Source of the DNA: Hyphomicrobium sp.
Lineage (GTDB): Bacteria > Pseudomonadota > Alphaproteobacteria > Rhizobiales > Hyphomicrobiaceae
Reading direction: 5' to 3'
NCBI GenBank assembly: GCA_030598645.1
Contig: JAUVPN010000079.1
Coordinates: 1-9,385, forward strand
Length of the DNA: 9,385 bases
The notes below the pieces were generated by a model. It was not told the origin of the DNA. It searched no databases and saw only the letters and a program-made list of their open reading frames with translations. Shown one piece after another: positions 4,966 to 9,385 of the stretch. The first letter of the stretch is position 1. Every line of letters starts with the position of its first letter. Both the position numbers and the translations under genes were made by a program.

Positions 4966-7900
4966 TTAAGGTGCCGACTTAGTATCGTCGACCGAGGCCG
5001 ACAACAGTTCCAAATTGCCGCCTGTGGCCGTGATGTCGGTAGTGCGTATGCGCTCCACCGCGTAAGCGCTCAATGTATTGGGACCACCAGCCTTCGGTCC
5101 CGTCCCTGAAAGACCCTCGCCGCCGAATGGCTGCGCGCCCACGACTGCCCCAATCTGATTACGATTCACGTAAAGATTACCCACGCGGGCGTGCTCAGCA
5201 ACATAATCGGCCACCGCCTCGATCCGGCTGTGCAATCCTAGCGTGCGGCCATAGCCTGACGCATTGATGGCCTCGATCACCTTGTCGAGAAGACCGCGCT
5301 CAAACCGAACTACATGCAAGATCGGTCCGAAGACCTCACTCTCCAGCATGTCTAATCGGTCGATTTCGTAGACGGCGGGCGTCACGTACGTACCGACGCG
5401 GCAATTCTCGGGCAGCAGAAGGTCTACCAGCTGGCGGCCACTACGCTGCATTCGAATCTTGTGCCCCTCGAGGCGATCCTGCGCAACCTCGTCGATCACT
5501 GGACCGATGTCCGTCGCGTAGTCAAACGGGTCGCCAATGTCCAGGACCTCGACCGCCCCGACCAACATGTCGGTCATATGTGGGGCCGCATCTTCCTGCA
5601 AGAACAGCACACGCGCCGCGGAGCACCGCTGCCCCGCACTGTCGAAGGCAGAGCGCACGCAGTCTCTAACGACCTGCTCCGGCAACGCGGTAGAGTCAAC
5701 GATCATCGCATTGATACCGCCCGTTTCTGCGATAAACGGGACGATGGCGTTCCGTCGTTCGGCAAGCGCCTTTTGGATAGCCCAAGCCGTGTCATTGCAG
5801 CCGGTAAACGCGATTCCGCAAATTCGCACGTCTCTGACGAGGGCCTTACCAACGTTGGGACTACCGGTCAGTAGATGCAGCACTTCTGCGGGCACGCCCG
5901 CCTCATGTAGCAGTTTCGTTGCCAGATAAGCGGTGATTGGCGTCTGCTCGGCCGGTTTAGCGAGCACTGTGTTGCCGGCGGCCAGGGCCGCCGCAACTTG
6001 ACCTGTGAAAATTGCTAGTGGAAAATTCCATGGCGAGATACATGCGATGATACCGCGCCCGCGAAGCTCAAGCATGTTGAGCTCACCTGTCGGGCTAGGC
6101 AACGTGACTGGCCCACTAAACAAGCGGCGGGCCTCGCTCGCATAGTAACGCAGGTAATCGACAGCCTCACGCACATCCCCTTGCGCGCCCTCAAGCGTCT
6201 TGCCGGCTTCGCGCACAAGGACAGTCATGAGCTGCACGCGATTACGCTCAAAATGATCTGCGGCAGATTCTAGAATATCCGCACGGGCCGCACCACCAAG
6301 TCGGTCCCAGGCGTGGTGAGAAGCTTTCGAACTTTCGATTGCCGTCTCCACCTGCGCAGGTGTTGCGATGCGCACGGTACCGATGCGTTCGCGGCTATCG
6401 TGGGGGCAGGTAATCAGACCTGCAGATTCACCACCTATCGTCGCCTCACCCGCGATAATTGGGCCAGCGTCGAAGTGACCATCAAGAGCGGCGTCCATCT
6501 CCAAATAAAGCCGCGCACGCACCGACGGTTCACTCAGCGGCAACCCGCTACTTGCGCGGCGTATAGGCATAAAAATCTCGCCCGGGCGCGGCATGAGCCG
6601 CCCAGCATCGGGGTCGTTTATCCTTTCACGCTCCGCCATCTCCACGGGATCGCGGATGATATCGCCGACGGGGGCCTCGTCGTCCGATAAGCGATTTACG
6701 AAAGACGTGTTGGCACCGTTCTCCAGGAGACGACGTACGAGATACGCTAGTAGATCCTCATGACCACCGACCGGCGCATAAATGCGACAGGGTCTTCCGA
6801 GTTTATTGCTACCCACCACTTCATCGTAAAGGGCTTCACCCATGCCATGCAGTCGCTGAAACTCGAATACCGTCGACCCAGCGGCCACGTGTGCTGCTGA
6901 GAGCGCGTGCGCATTATGAGTCGCGAACTGCGGATAAAAGGCCTTAGAGTCGCTAAGCAAGAGTCGAATGCCTGCGAGGAACGATACATCCGTGTGAAGC
7001 TTGCGTGTCAAGACAGGATAGTCGGCGAAACCCCGCTCCTGCGCCCATTTGATCTCGCTGTCCCAATAGGCACCTTTAACAAGCCTAACTGGAATTCGCT
7101 TGCCCTGATACTCTGCCAGCCTGCGCAACCAGCGCAAAACCGGAATACTGCGCTTGCCATAGGCCTGGACTGCGATACCGAGACCATTCCAACCATCGAG
7201 CGCCGGATTGACAAAGGTCGATGCGAAAAAATCTAGTGCGGGCTCCAGCCGGTCCTGCTCTTCTGCATCGATAGTAATGGCCAGCCCACGTGCGCGCGCT
7301 GCGCGCGCTATGGTTAAGAGCCGGGGACCAAGCTCGACCGCGAGGCGTTCCTTCTTGCCTGGCTCGAAGCGCGGATGCAACGCTGATAGCTTCACCGACA
7401 AACTAGGTCTCATGTAGAGCGCATCAACGTGCTCACTGGTGAACGGCCCTGCAGCCACTCCTACACAGTCAATCGCGCCCATGTAGCGTTCGAAATAAAC
7501 TTCGGCATCCTTCTCGGTCTTCGCTGCCTCACCGAGCATATCGTAAGAGAAAAGATAGCCCTCCTTTTGGTAATCCTGCGCTCGTGCTACCGCCTCCTGG
7601 ATGGAGCGCCCCAGCACGAACTGATCGCCGAGAACTTTTACCGACTGCCGCACGGCCTGGCGAATGACGGGCTCACCCGAACGGGCTACGAGCCGCTTAA
7701 GCGCATTGAGCGGGTTGGCGCCTTGAGCCTCCCGCAGCTTTACGATACGCCCGGTTAGCAGAAGTGCCCATGTGGAGGCATTAACAAACAAGCTATCGGA
7801 GTGGCCGAGGTGGCGATCCCAATCGCCGCCGGCTATCTTGTCCGCGATTAGTTCATCGGCCGTTTCGGTGTCTGGAATCCTGAGCAACGCCTCAGCGAGG

Positions 7901-8181
7901 CACAACAAGATTACACCTTCCTCACTCGTCAATCCATACTCGCGCATGAAGGCGTCGACGCCAGCGTGCTTGCCTTGGTTGGCCCGCGCAGAGTAGACGA
8001 GCCGGCGCGCGGTCTCAGCCGTGCGGCGGCGTTCATCCTCACTGAACAACGCACGCTCAATCAACCGGTCGAGCAACCGCTTCTCGTCAATCAAGTGATG
8101 GGCCGCAATCTCGTCGCGCGGGGGCGCACCGTCCGAGTCGCGCACCGCGCCACCTAAATCATCCCTCTTCAAAGCAACCAT
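4966..8181 (-). CDS. putA: bifunctional proline dehydrogenase / L-glutamate gamma-semialdehyde dehydrogenase PutA
   Basis: PutA oxidises proline to glutamate in two steps, with FAD then NAD+, channelling the intermediate; it associates with the inner membrane. The product has 1071 residues. An N-terminal helical arm (about 25-180) contains YGLTSEEGVILLCLAEALLR. The proline dehydrogenase barrel (about 200-490) has YDMLGE (213), SVKLSALHPR (262), LVKGAYWD (367), FATHN (419), FEFQRLHGMGE (439) and RRLLENGANTSF (483), whose Arg pair binds the proline carboxylate. The aldehyde dehydrogenase domain (about 575-1040) has SPWNFPLA (Asn719), AETGG (Glu819) and SAGQRCSA with catalytic Cys853, then QPFGGEGLSGTGPKAGGP. 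No ribbon-helix-helix domain precedes the arm, so this PutA should not repress its own gene; it matches the compact type A group, slightly longer than Bradyrhizobium PutA. The ATG at 8181 has GAGG 5 nt upstream; the frame is open to a TTG at 8235 without such a site. panC lies divergently; no putR-like regulator is present. Confidence 0.97.
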   Translation of the reverse strand: MVALKRDDLGGAVRDSDGAPPRDEIAAHHLIDEKRLLDRLIERALFSEDERRRTAETARRLVYSARANQGKHAGVDAFMREYGLTSEEGVILLCLAEALLRIPDTETADELIADKIAGGDWDRHLGHSDSLFVNASTWALLLTGRIVKLREAQGANPLNALKRLVARSGEPVIRQAVRQSVKVLGDQFVLGRSIQEAVARAQDYQKEGYLFSYDMLGEAAKTEKDAEVYFERYMGAIDCVGVAAGPFTSEHVDALYMRPSLSVKLSALHPRFEPGKKERLAVELGPRLLTIARAARARGLAITIDAEEQDRLEPALDFFASTFVNPALDGWNGLGIAVQAYGKRSIPVLRWLRRLAEYQGKRIPVRLVKGAYWDSEIKWAQERGFADYPVLTRKLHTDVSFLAGIRLLLSDSKAFYPQFATHNAHALSAAHVAAGSTVFEFQRLHGMGEALYDEVVGSNKLGRPCRIYAPVGGHEDLLAYLVRRLLENGANTSFVNRLSDDEAPVGDIIRDPVEMAERERINDPDAGRLMPRPGEIFMPIRRASSGLPLSEPSVRARLYLEMDAALDGHFDAGPIIAGEATIGGESAGLITCPHDSRERIGTVRIATPAQVETAIESSKASHHAWDRLGGAARADILESAADHFERNRVQLMTVLVREAGKTLEGAQGDVREAVDYLRYYASEARRLFSGPVTLPSPTGELNMLELRGRGIIACISPWNFPLAIFTGQVAAALAAGNTVLAKPAEQTPITAYLATKLLHEAGVPAEVLHLLTGSPNVGKALVRDVRICGIAFTGCNDTAWAIQKALAERRNAIVPFIAETGGINAMIVDSTALPEQVVRDCVRSAFDSAGQRCSAARVLFLQEDAAPHMTDMLVGAVEVLDIGDPFDYATDIGPVIDEVAQDRLEGHKIRMQRSGRQLVDLLLPENCRVGTYVTPAVYEIDRLDMLESEVFGPILHVVRFERGLLDKVIEAINASGYGRTLGLHSRIEAVADYVAEHARVGNLYVNRNQIGAVVGAQPFGGEGLSGTGPKAGGPNTLSAYAVERIRTTDITATGGNLELLSASVDDTKSAP

Positions 8182-8339
8182 ATTGTCCTCGCCGAAGCCC
8201 CACGCACACGATTCGACCAAAATACAGTCTAGCAAATTGGTGCCGCGTGCTCACCCACCCTATTTGTTCCTCTCTTGACGTGCACCCAAGCCTGGCAGAG
8301 CTTCGCGCTCGCTCTATTTGGCTAAAGCGCGAGGCCGAA
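8182..8339. promoter_or_regulatory. divergent putA-panC control region
   Basis: These 158 nt must carry the promoters of both putA (leftward) and panC (rightward). A TTGACG at 8275-8280 on the plus strand is a good -35 hexamer, but no fitting -10 follows at 16-18 nt. On the minus strand a TAGACT in the TTGCTAGACT stretch near 8229-8238 could be a weak putA -10. No strong operator-like repeat stands out. The putA ribosome site (GAGG) and the panC site (GAGG at 8331-8334) are at the two ends. Confidence 0.5.
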
Positions 8340-9296
8340 GTGACGGAGAATCGATTGAATAAGGTTCGGACAGTTGCCGAGCTGCGCCACGTTACGGCTG
8401 GATGGCGCAAGGAAAACCTGACGGTGGCTCTCGTTCCCACCATGGGCGCGTTACACGTCGGCCACTTAGCACTTGTGAAGCGCGCGACCGAGATCGCCGA
8501 TCGCACGCTGGTTTCCATCTTCGTCAATCCCAGCCAATTCGCCCCAAACGAGGATCTTTCACATTACCCGCGAGATGAGACCGGCGACTTTGCCAAGCTG
8601 ACGGAGGCGGGGTGCGATCTCGCCTGGGTACCGGCCCCACTAGAAATCTACCCTGCTGGCTTTGCCACACGAATTATGCCCGCGGGGACTGCCTTCGGGC
8701 TGGAATCAAGTGCGCGCCCGCACTTTTTCGGGGCGGTTGCAACCGTGTGTTGCAAGCTCTTTGCAGCAGCGACCCCCGACTTCGCGGTATTTGGTGAAAA
8801 AGATTATCAGCAACTTTGCGTTATTCAGCAAATGGTGCGCGACCTCAACCTGGCGCTTGAGATCGTCGCAGTGCCAACGGTGCGTGAGGCAGATGGTTTG
8901 GCATTCTCCTCGCGCAATGCTTACCTTTTGCCGAAGGAACGTGCTATCGCACCCGTGCTCCATCGCGTCATTTGCGAGGTCGCAGTCCGCGCCAAGCGCG
9001 CTGTGGCCGAGCACGATGGCGATGCTAACCGCCGCAAAGCCCCACGCCCTTCCCCGCTTTTGCCTGAGCCGGGACGGTCCAGAGACCGGCCTCAGCTGTC
9101 CGAGCTCGACACAATTTGCGAGGAAGCGGTGCAAGAGCTTGAGCGCGCCGGCTTCACTAAAGTTGATTATGTCGCGGTGCGCGAGGCCGGCACCCTCGAA
9201 ATCGTCCGCGCACCAACCGCGCGCCCACTGCGTGTCCTGGCCGCAGCCTTCTTAGGTGAAACGCGGCTAATTGATAATGTACCGGCAAATCAGTGA
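8340..9296 (+). CDS. panC: pantothenate synthetase PanC, with an unusual insertion
   Basis: PanC joins pantoate and beta-alanine using ATP to make pantothenate, the precursor of coenzyme A, in the cytosol. The 318-residue product has the full nucleotidyltransferase signature: PTMGALHVGHLALV (HxGH at 39-42), VSIFVNPSQFAPNEDLSHYP (pantoate-binding Gln66), RPHFFGAVATV, FGEKDYQQL (Lys154, Gln157) and VREADGLAFSSRNAYL (SSR at 190-192). It ends LGETRLIDNV, the normal family terminus. Usual length is about 280 residues; the excess is mainly an insertion at about residues 223-256 (HDGDANRRKAPRPSP... to ...RPQLSELD) in the C-terminal lobe, which is far from the active-site motifs. I chose the GTG at 8340 because GAGG sits 5 nt upstream and the family block NKVRTVAELR follows closely. 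A TTG at 8355, also with a GGAG, is nearly as good, while the open frame back to a GTG at 8247 has no family likeness. It is divergent from putA. panB, its frequent partner, is not seen. Confidence 0.95.
   Translation: MTENRLNKVRTVAELRHVTAGWRKENLTVALVPTMGALHVGHLALVKRATEIADRTLVSIFVNPSQFAPNEDLSHYPRDETGDFAKLTEAGCDLAWVPAPLEIYPAGFATRIMPAGTAFGLESSARPHFFGAVATVCCKLFAAATPDFAVFGEKDYQQLCVIQQMVRDLNLALEIVAVPTVREADGLAFSSRNAYLLPKERAIAPVLHRVICEVAVRAKRAVAEHDGDANRRKAPRPSPLLPEPGRSRDRPQLSELDTICEEAVQELERAGFTKVDYVAVREAGTLEIVRAPTARPLRVLAAAFLGETRLIDNVPANQ
9064..9095. repeat. imperfect palindrome inside the panC insertion
   Basis: CTGAGCCGG (9064-9072) pairs with CCGGCCTCAG (9086-9095), giving nine base pairs with one bulged C at 9090 and a 13-nt loop. 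An alternative inner fold pairs CGGTC (9075-9079) with GACCG (9084-9088) around CAGA. An 8-bp palindrome CGAGCTCG follows at 9101-9108. The structure falls exactly within the stretch of PanC that lacks family counterparts, as expected if a small palindromic element had been inserted in frame. No second copy is seen in this window. Confidence 0.5.
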
Positions 9297-9385
9297 GACC
9301 GTGACACAGCCGCCACAGGCTTGCCAAAGGGTCGAACTCCGTGCGATTTAACGTCCCATAACCTCAAGAGATTCGCCTAAGCCAA
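9297..9385. other. downstream of panC, no recognisable gene
   Basis: These 89 nt reach the window edge. A GTG at 9301 opens only a 16-codon frame. On the minus strand one frame is open from the edge to a TAA at 9350-9348 (last residues LGESLEVMGR), which could be the tail of a convergent gene but is too short to judge. I see no clear terminator hairpin for panC. Confidence 0.5.

Noticed and set aside
8232..8248. Sigma-54-like promoter upstream of putA (GGCAC...TTGC on the minus strand)
   Set aside because: The distance between the GG and GC elements is 9 nt, while sigma-54 promoters need 10; the neighbouring bases also fit poorly.
9348..9385. C-terminal tail of a convergent gene on the minus strand
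   Set aside because: Only about 12 codons are visible; an open frame of that length is expected by chance and the residues match nothing I know.

Overview
The window looks like ordinary chromosomal DNA of an alphaproteobacterium, most likely in or near the Hyphomicrobiales (Rhizobiales). I base this on gene content: a ClpS-ClpA pair of alphaproteobacterial type, a polyhydroxyalkanoate-granule phasin of the 'NFEDMQKLG' family, a SPOR-tailed D-Ala-D-Ala carboxypeptidase, a VWA protein and a membrane J-domain protein of types I know from rhizobia and relatives, and a PutA without a ribbon-helix-helix domain. The DNA is fairly GC-rich by eye. I saw no insertion sequence, prophage gene, CRISPR array, tRNA or rRNA, and every complete gene reads through intact.

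Layout from left to right. Positions 1-824 (minus) hold the N-terminal part of clpA, cut by the window edge, preceded 7 nt upstream by clpS: the N-degron adaptor and its AAA+ unfoldase. Positions 1062-1456 (minus) hold a phasin gene with a strong intrinsic terminator. Its upstream region carries a sigma-70-like promoter and a CTGC-N3-GCAG palindrome resembling the operator of the PHA regulator PhaR. Positions 1868-3385 (plus) encode a secreted penicillin-binding-protein-5-like DD-carboxypeptidase with an Arg/Pro-rich linker and a C-terminal SPOR domain. Its stop codon lies 3 nt from the stop codon of the convergent gene.

Positions 3389-8181 (minus) read, in transcription order, putA (proline to glutamate), a soluble von Willebrand factor A protein, and a membrane-anchored protein with a C-terminal J domain. 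The last two are tightly coupled: a 6-nt gap, with the Shine-Dalgarno sequence overlapping the upstream stop codon. Whether they share a transcript with putA is not certain. Positions 8340-9296 (plus), divergent from putA, encode pantothenate synthetase PanC, which carries an unusual Pro/Arg-rich insertion holding a DNA palindrome. The last 89 nt show no recognisable gene.

Most of the window is housekeeping: protein quality control, carbon storage, cell-wall remodelling, proline use and coenzyme A biosynthesis. The least explained parts are the VWA/J-protein pair, the palindrome-bearing PanC insertion, and the phasin leader with its possible PhaR site and seven-residue upstream reading frame. 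I found no convincing new defence or mobile system.
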